Positions 51,575 through 60,502 of a stretch of 64,000 nucleotides of DNA are shown piece by piece (positions within the stretch are counted from its first letter, which is position 1; the number at the start of each line of letters is the position of its first letter). Position numbers and translations under genes: made by a program. Below the pieces are notes generated by a model. That model did no database searches. It had not been told where the DNA came from and saw nothing but the letters and a program-made list of their open reading frames with translations. Source of the stretch: Mucilaginibacter saanensis (lineage in GTDB: Bacteria; Bacteroidota; Bacteroidia; Sphingobacteriales; Sphingobacteriaceae); NCBI RefSeq assembly GCF_014200575.1, contig NZ_JACHBZ010000009.1, positions 1-64,000 on the forward strand, read 5' to 3'.

Positions 51575-53257
51575 CTAAACTCTACTGCCAACCTTTTTTT
51601 CAAAAACCTTAGCAATTTCGGGTAATGACAAAGCATTAAGGCACATTTCTTTATAAAGGCCTCCTTTACGGGCGGCTAAAACGCCGTAATGCATATCTAA
51701 AAAACCTTCAACTCTATGGGCATCAGGATTAATAGACAGCCAAACTCCTTTTTCCAGAGCATACTGGTGCCAGCGCCAGTCCAGATCAAGGCGAAGCGGG
51801 TTGGCGTTAATTTCAATTACTACACTGTTGGCTGCACAGGCATCTATTACTTTTTTATAGTTAATAGGGTAACCGCTGCGGCTTAACAACAGGCGCCCGG
51901 TGGGGTGCCCCAGTATAGTAGTATAAGGGTTTTCGATAGCAGTAATTAACCTTGAAGTGGCTTTTTCTTCGTCCATTTTAAGGATGGAATGTACGGATGC
52001 TACGATGAAATCAAACTTTTGCAAAATCTCATCAGGATAATCAAGGGATCCATCGTATAAAATATCGGATTCGATACCCTTAAATATATGAAACCCATCC
52101 AACTTTTTATTCAAATGGTTAATTTCTTCATGCTGCTGTAATACCCGATCAATACTTAAACCTTTGGCATAAAATGCGCTTTTGCTGTGATCACACATTC
52201 CCAGATATTCCAGTTTCAAGTTATCACGGCAGTACAGCGCCATTTCTTCTACAGTATTTACGCCATCGCTCCAGGTACTGTGGTTATGTAAACTTCCTTT
52301 CAGATCATGGGTGATGATCAGCGCTGGCAATTCGTTTTTTTCGGCCTTTTCAATAAAGGTAGTACCCTCGCGCAGTTCGGGTTGCATCCAGGCCAGGCCA
52401 GCTTTTTGGTAAATAATTTCTTCATTTTCTGGCTGTTCTAGCGGAGTGCTTAAGCGCTCCAATACGGCTTGTACATGATCATCACTACCGGTATTCAAAA
52501 ACAGCTCCTTAAAATAATCGGCCTTATCAACACAAATAATATCAACTAATAAGCCGTTATTCAGCTCACCAGATATATGATTTTGATTTAAAACAACGTT
52601 ATTTAATATGTGCGATTGCGATAGGGCGCTATAGGCAACATCATGGTTAATTGTACCTATTACAATCACAATCTCGGTAATGATCTCGTTTAACCTCCTA
52701 AATTCACCTGCAAAATGTTTTAGCGCATCCGGGAAGATGGCCTTTACTTCATCCATCAGGTCATTGGCTTCTTTTTCAACCTGTGCAAAAAGGAATTTAC
52801 CATTACTGGCCATCCTGAATTCGATAGCCTTGCGAATCTCTTCCTGGGTTTTAAGGCCGAAACCTTTAGCCTCAATCAAGCGGTTTTCATTACAGGCATA
52901 AAAAAGCTCCCCGGTATTTTCAATACCCAGTTCGCGCCAAATAATGGCTACCTTTTTAGGGCCGATGCCTTTGATGCCCATCATTTCTACCACGCCTGCA
53001 GGCGTAGTTGCCAGTAAGTCATCCATTTCGGTAATGGTACCGGTTTCAAAAAGCTCAACAATTTTTGAGGCTATGCTTTTGCCAATACCATCTACTTTTT
53101 CTAACTGCTCAAGGGTTTTGCCTGCAATAGGGAAGGGTAATTTATCAACCTTAAAGGCAGCGTTAGCTATCGACTTTATTTTAAACGGATTAACCTCATG
53201 TAATTCCATGAGTTGCGATAGTAAACGGAGCGTGCGGGCTATGGGCTTATTTTCCAT
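51575..53257 (-). CDS. PolX-family protein with PHP domain, polymerase site altered
   Basis: A 560-residue protein from the ATG at 53257 (the frame opens 27 bp upstream). N-terminal helix-hairpin-helix segments (VDGIGKSIASKI; GIKGIGPKKVA) lead to an X-family polymerase palm whose key segment reads GEFRRLNEIITEIVIVI (184-200), where Glu195 and Val197 replace the metal-binding Asp residues and Glu185 replaces the usual Ser. The C-terminal PHP domain is intact (LHNHSTWSDG, GMCDHS, ILGHPTGR, SINPDAH). A nuclease or phosphoesterase role in DNA repair is more likely than DNA synthesis. Confidence 0.88.
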   Translation of the reverse strand: MENKPIARTLRLLSQLMELHEVNPFKIKSIANAAFKVDKLPFPIAGKTLEQLEKVDGIGKSIASKIVELFETGTITEMDDLLATTPAGVVEMMGIKGIGPKKVAIIWRELGIENTGELFYACNENRLIEAKGFGLKTQEEIRKAIEFRMASNGKFLFAQVEKEANDLMDEVKAIFPDALKHFAGEFRRLNEIITEIVIVIGTINHDVAYSALSQSHILNNVVLNQNHISGELNNGLLVDIICVDKADYFKELFLNTGSDDHVQAVLERLSTPLEQPENEEIIYQKAGLAWMQPELREGTTFIEKAEKNELPALIITHDLKGSLHNHSTWSDGVNTVEEMALYCRDNLKLEYLGMCDHSKSAFYAKGLSIDRVLQQHEEINHLNKKLDGFHIFKGIESDILYDGSLDYPDEILQKFDFIVASVHSILKMDEEKATSRLITAIENPYTTILGHPTGRLLLSRSGYPINYKKVIDACAANSVVIEINANPLRLDLDWRWHQYALEKGVWLSINPDAHRVEGFLDMHYGVLAARKGGLYKEMCLNALSLPEIAKVFEKKVGSRV

Positions 53258-53283
53258 ATATGATATTGTGTGGTAAAAATACA

Positions 53284-53308
53284 AAAAGCCATCGTAAAGA
53301 CGGCTTTT
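53284..53308 (-). terminator. Hairpin between sppA and polX-like genes
   Basis: AAAGCCATC pairs with GACGGCTTT (one G-U) around a five-base loop, with A/T tracts on both sides. It lies in the leader of the polX-like gene. It could be a second terminator for sppA or an attenuator. Confidence 0.5.
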
Positions 53309-53404
53309 GTGGAGTGTTTGTTTTGGTGTGCGATGTGAAACTTACCAGGTTTTTAAAACTTTGTAAGTTTAGGTGCATTAACATGTTATCACCACTAAAT
53401 AAAA

Positions 53405-53428
53405 AAAGCTGCCCATACAAGCAGCTTT
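53405..53428 (-). terminator. Intrinsic terminator after sppA
   Basis: AAAGCTGC and GCAGCTTT around an eight-base loop, with a run of seven A on the plus strand giving a T-run in the minus transcript. It directly follows the sppA stop. Confidence 0.85.
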
Positions 53429-53451
53429 AATCAAAATATAAACTGGAAAGA

Positions 53452-55221
53452 TTATTTGATTACAATATCATAAGGGATGCGCGCTTGCGGGGTACGCATC
53501 ATTTGGGTCATACCTTTTAATTGTTCGTATACCCTGTAGTTTTCGCCAAGTTCAGATTGCAGGATGCGGGCGTGCATTTCAACACTTACATCGCCGCTCA
53601 ACTGGTTTAAAAAGCTCTTTTGCTCGGGGTAGGCTACCAGGTTGTAATTTTTAACTCCGGCTTTTTTTGCTGCCGAAGCTATGGCATCATTGATATTGCC
53701 TAAGCGGTCAACAAGTCCAATTTTTAATGCTTGTGTACCTGTCCACACCCGGCCCTGGCCAATACTATTAATGTAGTCTTGTGTTTTATGTCTGCCTGTT
53801 GCTACTGCTTTGGTAAAATCATCATAACCATGGTTTACGCTGTTTTGCAGTATTATTTTTTCGTCGGGAGTAAGCGGGCGACTAACATCGCCCAGATCTG
53901 CATATTTACCGGTTTTTACACCGTCAAAAGTAACACCCAGCTTATCATTAAATAGTTTTTGCAGGTTAGGGAGGATGGCGAAAATTCCTATGGAACCGGT
54001 TATGGTGTTAGGTTGTGCGATAATGGAATCAGCTGCGCATGCTATATAATAACCGCCTGATGCTGCTACATCGCCCATAGAAACAATAATGGGTTTAACT
54101 TTTTTTGTGAGCATTACCTCGCGCCAGATCACATCCGAAGCCAGTGAACTGCCCCCGGGAGAGTTTACACGCAGTACTACTGCTTTTACCTTATTATCTA
54201 AACGTACCTTACGTAAGGCTTTTGATATTCTTTCAGATCCTATGCTGTTATCATCACCCTCGCCACCTGAAATTTCGCCCGAGGCGTAAACAATGGCTAT
54301 CCGGTTTTTTGATGAAGATTCATCATCGCTTTTGTCTTTTGCGCCTTTGGCATAATCGGTCAGGTCAACAGCGTTCAGGTTGCTTTTTTTATCGGTTCCG
54401 GTACCGGCTTTCAGGTCGTCAAGTATTTCATCTTTATATTTCAAGCCGTCAATAAGTTTTAATTTCAGCGCATCTTCTGGAAGCTGCACCCGCATTTGGT
54501 TGGCATAATTAAATAAGGAATCCTTACTAATACCGCGACTTGCGCTAATACCGGTTAAAAAATGATCATATAATGAACCGAGGTAGGAGGTAACCTGCAG
54601 GCGGTTAGCATCGCTCATTTTGGTTAATATGAGTGGTTCAACAGCACTTTTATAGGTGCCAACCTTGATGATCTGTGCTTCGATGCCCAGTTTATCTAAC
54701 GCACCTTTTAAAAAGGTGATCTGTGAACTAAAGCCATGAAACTCCAGGCTGCCTTTAGGGTTCATGTATACTTTGTCGGCTACGGATGCCAGGTAATAAA
54801 AGCCCTGGGTATATATTTCGGCATAAGCTACAATGAATTTGCCTGATTTTTTAAAATCAATTAATGCATTGCGTATTTCTTCGGTAGTGGCCTGTCCCGA
54901 TGTCATATAACTTTCATCAAGAAAAATACCTTTTATATTACCGTCCGTTTTTGCTTTGCGAATGTTGGCCAGTATGTCATTAAGACCGGTTGATTTATCT
55001 TTATCTAACCCTAAAAAACTTAAACCAGCTAAAGGGTTGTTGGGGGTACGCTCGGTTATTGGTGTTGTAAATGCCATGCGTAATACAGAGTTCGGCTCAA
55101 CCTCAACTGTTTTTTCACTGCTGGCCGCTGCAAATATCCCAACCAAAACAAGAACCAAAATAACCGTAATCAGGAACACGCCCAACATAGAGGCCAGAAC
55201 GAATTTGAAGAATTGTTTCAT
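53452..55221 (-). CDS. sppA: Signal peptide peptidase SppA, long (67K) type
   Basis: A 589-residue inner-membrane protease with an N-terminal TM segment (MLGVFLITVILVLVLVGIFAAA) and a tandem of S49 domains. The first holds the general base Lys region; the second has VKAVVLRVNSPGGSSLASDV and SMGDVAASGGYYIACAAD with the nucleophile Ser. It degrades leftover signal peptides. Length matches the 67K form. Confidence 0.94.
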   Translation of the reverse strand: MKQFFKFVLASMLGVFLITVILVLVLVGIFAAASSEKTVEVEPNSVLRMAFTTPITERTPNNPLAGLSFLGLDKDKSTGLNDILANIRKAKTDGNIKGIFLDESYMTSGQATTEEIRNALIDFKKSGKFIVAYAEIYTQGFYYLASVADKVYMNPKGSLEFHGFSSQITFLKGALDKLGIEAQIIKVGTYKSAVEPLILTKMSDANRLQVTSYLGSLYDHFLTGISASRGISKDSLFNYANQMRVQLPEDALKLKLIDGLKYKDEILDDLKAGTGTDKKSNLNAVDLTDYAKGAKDKSDDESSSKNRIAIVYASGEISGGEGDDNSIGSERISKALRKVRLDNKVKAVVLRVNSPGGSSLASDVIWREVMLTKKVKPIIVSMGDVAASGGYYIACAADSIIAQPNTITGSIGIFAILPNLQKLFNDKLGVTFDGVKTGKYADLGDVSRPLTPDEKIILQNSVNHGYDDFTKAVATGRHKTQDYINSIGQGRVWTGTQALKIGLVDRLGNINDAIASAAKKAGVKNYNLVAYPEQKSFLNQLSGDVSVEMHARILQSELGENYRVYEQLKGMTQMMRTPQARIPYDIVIK

Positions 55222-55307
55222 TAATGTTATAAATCTTTTTAACTATGCAAACTTAGTAATTCAATACCGATAATGTTAAGAGCCGTTTCTATAATATTTG
55301 TTACAAC

Positions 55308-55787
55308 ATGAATAACATTTTTTTACTCTTGGGCAGTAACCTTGGCAACAGGAAATTGTTTCTTAAACAGGCAGTTGAATACATTGAAGCTGATATTGCT
55401 CCGCTTATAAAGGCATCATCGGTATATGAAACACAATCATGGGGCAAAACTGATGCTCCCGATTACCTGAATCAGGTAGTTATGCTGCAAACCGAACTCC
55501 CTGCACAGCAGGTATTAGAAAAGATATTGGCTATTGAAATTGTTATGGGCCGCGAGCGTCATGAAAAATGGGGATCGCGGACTATTGATATTGATATTTT
55601 GTTTTATGGCGACGCAATTATTGATGTACCTAATCTGAAAGTTCCCCATCCTGAGTTGCATAAACGGAGGTTTACGCTGGAGCCGCTTGCCGAAATAGCT
55701 GGCGGTTTTGTTCATCCGGTTTTACAAAAAAACATTTTGCAGCTTAAAAATGAACTTAAAGATAACTTGATCGTAAAAAAAGTATAA
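55308..55787 (+). CDS. folK: HPPK FolK
   Basis: A 159-residue 2-amino-4-hydroxy-6-hydroxymethyldihydropteridine pyrophosphokinase: FLLLGSNLGNRKLFLKQAVEYI, YETQSWGKTDAPDYLNQVV, GRERHEKWGSRTIDIDILFYGD (metal-binding DIDI) and VPHPELHKRRFTLEPLAEIA. It transfers pyrophosphate to the pterin in folate synthesis. It is divergent from sppA. Confidence 0.96.
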   Translation: MNNIFLLLGSNLGNRKLFLKQAVEYIEADIAPLIKASSVYETQSWGKTDAPDYLNQVVMLQTELPAQQVLEKILAIEIVMGRERHEKWGSRTIDIDILFYGDAIIDVPNLKVPHPELHKRRFTLEPLAEIAGGFVHPVLQKNILQLKNELKDNLIVKKV

Positions 55788-55809
55788 ATTTATACATCAT
55801 AATTTTTGT

Positions 55810-56187
55810 ATGTCAGATATTTCACCAGATCAGGACCTTGATCTTTCTTTTTTATATGAAATTGCCGATGGCAGTAACGAGTTTATTGTAGAATCAATAG
55901 AGATGTTCCTGGAACAAACTCCGCAGTTAATTGCTACAATTGGTAGTGCGCTGGCCAACAGCGACTGGCCTACGGCAACACAGGCATCACACAAATTAAA
56001 ACCGAATCTTGGATTTTTTGGTATGCCGATAAGTCAGGCTACCATACAGGAGGTTGAACTGGCCTGCAAAGCCGGTGGAGAAAACCCTGCCGCAATATTT
56101 GAGAAATTTAACCAGGTAAAAACCACGGTTGACGCCAACCTGATCACCCTTAAACAAATTAAGGAAGAGAAACAAGCAGAACTTTAA
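55810..56187 (+). CDS. Hpt-domain phosphotransfer protein
   Basis: A 125-residue four-helix bundle: FIVESIEMFLEQTPQLIATIGSAL, then ATQASHKLKPNLGFFGM, where His61 is the expected phosphorylated residue. It may carry phosphate between a hybrid sensor kinase and a response regulator, but none is coded nearby. It is 23 bp downstream of folK. Confidence 0.85.
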   Translation: MSDISPDQDLDLSFLYEIADGSNEFIVESIEMFLEQTPQLIATIGSALANSDWPTATQASHKLKPNLGFFGMPISQATIQEVELACKAGGENPAAIFEKFNQVKTTVDANLITLKQIKEEKQAEL

Positions 56188-56201
56188 GGGCGAATTTTTT
56201 G

Positions 56202-56328
56202 AAGGTAAAAGGATAAAGGTGAAGGGTAAAAGGTTTGCCTGGTTTGGAGTTCGAAATTATTCAAATACAACATTGACTACCTGGTATTTAACACCTTTAG
56301 CCTTTTACCTTTCAGCTTTAGCCTTTTA
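56202..56328. repeat. Stem-loop with heptamer-repeat arms
   Basis: Left arm: five 7-bp units (56202-56236: AAGGTAA, AAGGATA, AAGGTGA and so on). Right arm: five inverted units (56294-56328: CCTTTAG, CCTTTTA, CCTTTCA and so on). Four units pair with few mismatches around a 57-base loop. It lies between convergent Hpt and purS genes. Confidence 0.75.
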
Positions 56329-56331
56329 TTA

Positions 56332-56586
56332 TTATACTGCTTGCACAGTAAAAGTATAGCTTTCCATAATCAGGTTAGCTAATAAGTTTTTGCAGGCTTG
56401 GTCTACTTTGGCGTTTGCGGTTTCAACACTGTCAGCCTCAATTTCAAGCGTGATGTGCTTGCCAATGCGTACATTTTGTATTTCGGCTAAACCAAGGTTT
56501 TTCATGCTTCCGGTTACTGCTTTTCCTTGAGGATCAAGGATCTCTTTTTTGGGCATTACGTCAATTTCAGCCTGGAACTTTGTCAT
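56332..56586 (-). CDS. purS: Phosphoribosylformylglycinamidine synthase subunit PurS
   Basis: An 84-residue PurS, the small bridging subunit of the three-part FGAM synthase (PurS, PurQ, PurL): FQAEIDVMPKKEILDPQGKAV and MKNLGLAEIQNVRIGKHITLEI are typical. PurQ and PurL are not nearby. It overlaps the pssA end by 20 bp. Confidence 0.93.
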   Translation of the reverse strand: MTKFQAEIDVMPKKEILDPQGKAVTGSMKNLGLAEIQNVRIGKHITLEIEADSVETANAKVDQACKNLLANLIMESYTFTVQAV

Positions 56587-57289
56587 TTGTGATTTTAAAT
56601 TGAATTAAAGATAAGGTGATGTATATGAATATAACCACCGGAACTGCCACAAATTTAAAAAATAGAATCAGTATTGCCGAAAACAACAGCAGTAAATAGC
56701 GGAAAATGTTTTTATTAAAATCCCGGTTCTTAAATTTAAGTGACATGAGCGGTATTTCAGATACCAGTAAGGTGCACATTACCAGCACCAACACCGTAAG
56801 TACATAAGGGTTTAATATATATGACCCTAATGTTTGATACTGCTGCATAATTAAAGGTAACGATGCAATAAGAATGGCATTGGCCGGTGTAGGCAAGCCT
56901 ATAAAGCTATCAGACTGCCGGGTATCATTATTAAATTTGGCCAGCCTCAATGCCGAGAATACCGGAATTAAGAAAACCACGAAATTTAAAAAATGACTTA
57001 TCTTATCAATTTGAGGAGCTTGTAAAAACAGCTCGTACATAATAACCGATGGTAACACACCAAAGCTTACCATATCGGCCAGCGAGTCAAGATCTTTACC
57101 TATAAATGAGTAGGAGTTAAGCACCCTGGAGGCCAATCCATCAAAAAAATCAAATATGGAAGAAAGGAAAATGGCGTAGGCCGCCACTATCAAATTGTCC
57201 TGAAATGCAAATACTATCCCTATACAGCCACTAAACAGGTTAGCACAGGTAATGGCATTGGGGAGATGTTTCTTAACACGCTTCTTCAT
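56567..57289 (-). CDS. pssA: CDP-diacylglycerol-serine O-phosphatidyltransferase PssA
   Basis: A 240-residue membrane enzyme of the CDP-alcohol phosphotransferase family, which makes phosphatidylserine. The signature SIFDFFDGLASRVLNSYSFIGKDLDSLADMVSFG (about 40-73) is the DGxAR...GxxxDxxxD motif. About seven TM helices follow. It is co-directional with purS. Confidence 0.94.
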   Translation of the reverse strand: MKKRVKKHLPNAITCANLFSGCIGIVFAFQDNLIVAAYAIFLSSIFDFFDGLASRVLNSYSFIGKDLDSLADMVSFGVLPSVIMYELFLQAPQIDKISHFLNFVVFLIPVFSALRLAKFNNDTRQSDSFIGLPTPANAILIASLPLIMQQYQTLGSYILNPYVLTVLVLVMCTLLVSEIPLMSLKFKNRDFNKNIFRYLLLLFSAILILFFKFVAVPVVIFIYITLSLIQFKITNDKVPG

Positions 57290-57363
57290 CGGGCTATGAA
57301 GTTATCAGGATTTTATTAAGTATTTATGAAGTTACAGATAAAAATTTATTTAAGAAGAACCAG

Positions 57364-57449
57364 GTAGTTAGTATCAGGTATCAGATTCTTTAAAGATGGT
57401 GTCGCTAACTGCGAAACTGTCCTGGTACCTGGTACTAACTACTCGATAC
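57364..57449. repeat. Stem-loop with heptamer-repeat arms
   Basis: Left arm GTAGTTA, GTATCAG, GTATCAG (57364-57384); right arm CTGGTAC, CTGGTAC, TAACTAC, TCGATAC (57422-57449). The first arm pairs with the inverted units. It is the same family as 10338-10420, 47 kb away, here between rho and pssA. Confidence 0.75.
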
Positions 57450-57482
57450 TTATATAGCTATAACTTCATAAACGCTAAAATA

Positions 57483-59120
57483 TTACGAATTCATCGAAAT
57501 CAGAAATTCCTCGTTAGTTTTTGTGCCTTTTATTTGTGCCTGCAAAAACTCCATTGATTCCTGCGAATTCATATCGGCTAAGTGGTTACGCAAAATCCAG
57601 ATGCGTTGTAAGGTGTCGCGGTCAAGCAACAAGTCATCACGACGGGTGCTTGATGCGGTAATATCAATAGCCGGGAATATACGTTTGTTTGATAATTTAC
57701 GATCCAGTTGTAACTCCATGTTACCTGTACCTTTAAACTCTTCAAAAATAACCTCATCCATTTTAGAACCGGTTTCAGTTAAGGCGGTAGCTATAATAGT
57801 TAATGAGCCACCGTCCTCAATGTTACGGGCTGCTCCAAAAAAGCGTTTTGGTTTGTGCAATGCGTTGGCATCAACACCACCTGATAATATTTTACCAGAT
57901 GCAGGTGCAACAGTATTGTAAGCACGTGCCAGGCGGGTAATAGAATCTAAAAGGATAACCACATCATGACCGCACTCTACCATACGTTTAGCTTTCTCTA
58001 AAACGATATTGGCAATTTTTACGTGACGCTCTGCAGGCTCATCAAAGGTTGATGATACTACTTCGGCGCGTACACTGCGAGCCATATCGGTTACTTCTTC
58101 CGGGCGCTCATCAATTAATAATATGATCAGGTAAACCTCAGGGTGGTTTTTAGCTATGGCATTGGCCACATCCTTTAACAACATGGTTTTACCTGTTTTT
58201 GGCTGGGCCACAATTAAACCACGCTGCCCTTTACCAATTGGCGAAAAAAGATCCATGATGCGGGTTGAATAGTTGCCGGCATCAGTGAACAGACTTAATT
58301 TTTCCGACGGGAAAAGCGGTGTTAAGTGGTCAAAAGGAACACGGTCACGCACTTCGGCAGGTATGCGGCCATTAATAGCTTCTACACGTACCAGAGGGAA
58401 ATATTTTTCGCCCTCTTTTGGCGGGCGTATGCTGCCGCGCACAGTATCGCCGGTTTTTAAACCAAATAATTTTATCTGTGATTGTGATACGTAAATATCA
58501 TCAGGAGAGGTAAGGTAATTGTAATCTGATGAACGTAAAAAGCCGTAACCATCGGGCATAATTTCAAGTACACCTTCGTTTACAATTACGTTATCAAAAT
58601 CAAGATTAATGGCCGGTTCCTGGTTTTTTTGCTGATTTGGATTCTGGCCATTTGTGCGCCTGTCAAATTTTTGAGCGCGGGTTTCTGTTGATGGCTCTTC
58701 GGCTCTGGGAGCTGTTTCACCTGCCTGTGCTGCAGGAGCTTCCGTAGTTTCTGCTGCAACAGCAGGTGTTTCGTTGTCACCATCCTCGGTCTGTGCTTCT
58801 TCGTCCTGCAGATCAAACAAGTTTGTATCATCTAAAGGTACTTCAACGCGGGGTTGGTTTTTGGGTTTTAATACACGGGTTCTTTTACGTGTTTTGTCAC
58901 CTGCTTCGGCTGGTGCAGCCGCTTCGGCCGTAACCGGGGTATAGTTTGACTCAACAATATTTTGTTGAGCACGGGCAGCTTCAATAAGCTGTTGTTGTTC
59001 AATTATACGTGATATTAGCTGCGGCTTCCTGAGTTCGTCAGCTTCGGCAATACCTAAATTTTTTGCAATTTCGCGCAACTCAGAAACGAGTTTGTCGTTC
59101 AATTCTATTTTATCAGACAT
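57483..59120 (-). CDS. rho: Transcription termination factor Rho with disordered insertion
   Basis: A 545-residue Rho. An N-terminal SAP-like helical segment (1-50) is followed by a ~110-residue low-complexity region rich in Ala, Glu, Thr, Gln and Asn (about 61-172), then the RNA-binding cold-shock fold ([21 protein letters not shown]) and the RecA-like helicase domain with [12 protein letters not shown] (Walker A) and [15 protein letters not shown]. Rho ends transcription by pulling RNA through its ring. Similar long insertions are known from Bacteroides Rho. Confidence 0.95.
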   Translation of the reverse strand: MSDKIELNDKLVSELREIAKNLGIAEADELRKPQLISRIIEQQQLIEAARAQQNIVESNYTPVTAEAAAPAEAGDKTRKRTRVLKPKNQPRVEVPLDDTNLFDLQDEEAQTEDGDNETPAVAAETTEAPAAQAGETAPRAEEPSTETRAQKFDRRTNGQNPNQQKNQEPAINLDFDNVIVNEGVLEIMPDGYGFLRSSDYNYLTSPDDIYVSQSQIKLFGLKTGDTVRGSIRPPKEGEKYFPLVRVEAINGRIPAEVRDRVPFDHLTPLFPSEKLSLFTDAGNYSTRIMDLFSPIGKGQRGLIVAQPKTGKTMLLKDVANAIAKNHPEVYLIILLIDERPEEVTDMARSVRAEVVSSTFDEPAERHVKIANIVLEKAKRMVECGHDVVILLDSITRLARAYNTVAPASGKILSGGVDANALHKPKRFFGAARNIEDGGSLTIIATALTETGSKMDEVIFEEFKGTGNMELQLDRKLSNKRIFPAIDITASSTRRDDLLLDRDTLQRIWILRNHLADMNSQESMEFLQAQIKGTKTNEEFLISMNS

Positions 59121-59468
59121 GATATGAATTATAGTTCAAAGGGATTTTTAATATTGTAATTTGTTTTCTGACGGTAATAAGATCTCTATGCAAATATTAA
59201 GCTGTTAAGTGGTGCGCACGGAGTATTATTTTAAAGAAATTGATCTTGAAACTTTGTTTAAGTAAACATCCAAATCCAGGTAAATATTAAAGTAATAAAT
59301 AACGTGGGGTTTTAAATTGTTTCTTTAGTGCAAGAAAAATTCAAAGGAAAACGTTGCAATTGTAAACAAATATTTTTTAATTTCAAATTTATTAAATAAA
59401 TATCTTGCAAAAGGCCGTATTTAAGCTAAATTTTTAGTTTTTTTGACATTCAAAATATTTAAGTATTA
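59121..59468. other. Leader region between divergent rho and pyrF
   Basis: A 348-bp gap. It holds a long rho leader and the pyrF start region; no small ORF is supported. It is A/T-rich at 59375-59410. Confidence 0.6.
59384..59411 (-). promoter_or_regulatory. Candidate rho promoter
   Basis: On the minus strand TTTG (59411-59408), a 16-base spacer and TAAATTTG (59391-59384). It predicts a leader of about 255 bases, in line with autoregulation of rho seen in other bacteria. Confidence 0.5.
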
Positions 59469-60302
59469 ATGATTTCACGCGCCCAGCTAATTGAACAGAT
59501 CAAACAAAAGAAATCCTTTTTATGTGTTGGTCTGGATCCGGATATTGATAAAATCCCTGAATTTTTAAAAAATTACCCAAACCCTATACTGGAGTTTAAT
59601 AAAAGGATCATTGATGCCACTAAAGATTTGTGCGTATCCTACAAACCCAACGCCGCATTTTATGAAGCTTACGGCTTAAAAGGCCTCCAAAGCCTAATTG
59701 ATACCTGGAAATATTTACCTGCCGAATGCCTTAACATTATTGACGCTAAAAGAGGCGATATCGGCAACACATCTGACAAATACGCCAGGGCTTTTTTTGA
59801 TGAAAACGCATCAGGGATGAGTTTTCATGCTATTACCATTACCCCATATATGGGGCAGGATAGCGTAACCCCTTACCTGGCTTATGAGGGTAAATGGATC
59901 ATTTTACTTGCGCTTACCTCGTCAGTAGGTAGTAAGGATTTTCAATATCTGGAAACCGGCAATGGTTATTTATATGAAACAGTAATACAAAAAGCCAATA
60001 CCTGGGCCGGTGCCGATAGGATTATGTATGTAGTAGGTGCAACCAAAAGCACTGAATTTACCAACATCCGTAAATATGCTCCCGACAACTTTTTACTGGT
60101 GCCGGGTGTAGGTGCACAGGGTGGCAGTTTAGAAGAGGTGTGCCGCTATGGGATCACCAAAGATTGCGGCCTTATTGTAAATGCATCCCGCTCTATTATA
60201 TATGCCGGCAGCGGAAAGGATTTTGCCGATGCTGCACGCGCCGAGGCCCAGAGCATGCAACAACAAATGCAGGCCGAACTGGAAAAGGCTGGGGTGATAT
60301 AA
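59469..60302 (+). CDS. pyrF: Orotidine-5'-phosphate decarboxylase, type 2, PyrF
   Basis: A 277-residue TIM-barrel protein that makes [23 protein letters not shown] is the N-terminal substrate loop, [15 protein letters not shown] contains the catalytic Asp-Lys-Asp pattern, [13 protein letters not shown] and [16 protein letters not shown] follow. Type 2 (the long form) is common in Bacteroidota. It is divergent from rho. Confidence 0.95.
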   Translation: MISRAQLIEQIKQKKSFLCVGLDPDIDKIPEFLKNYPNPILEFNKRIIDATKDLCVSYKPNAAFYEAYGLKGLQSLIDTWKYLPAECLNIIDAKRGDIGNTSDKYARAFFDENASGMSFHAITITPYMGQDSVTPYLAYEGKWIILLALTSSVGSKDFQYLETGNGYLYETVIQKANTWAGADRIMYVVGATKSTEFTNIRKYAPDNFLLVPGVGAQGGSLEEVCRYGITKDCGLIVNASRSIIYAGSGKDFADAARAEAQSMQQQMQAELEKAGVI

Positions 60303-60386
60303 TAAGCACCCTGTCCCCAAAAATACACCTCATACGAGGTGCAAAACAAGAAGCCTTATTTAATTGCTTTTGAAAATATTTTAAAG

Positions 60387-60420
60387 CCCTCTCCTTTGGA
60401 GAGAGGGTTGGGTGAGGTCT
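60387..60420. repeat. Short palindrome, family 3
   Basis: CCCTCTCC-TTT-GGAGAGAGGG followed by TTGGGTGAGG. Related to 4225-4256. It lies between pyrF and the first S9 peptidase gene. Confidence 0.55.
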
Positions 60421-60502
60421 TCATATCTCACAATCCCACGTTTTTTGTGTTCAAAAGTATTCTGCATAATTGTTAAATTACAGCGCAATATGCATTATAC
60501 TT

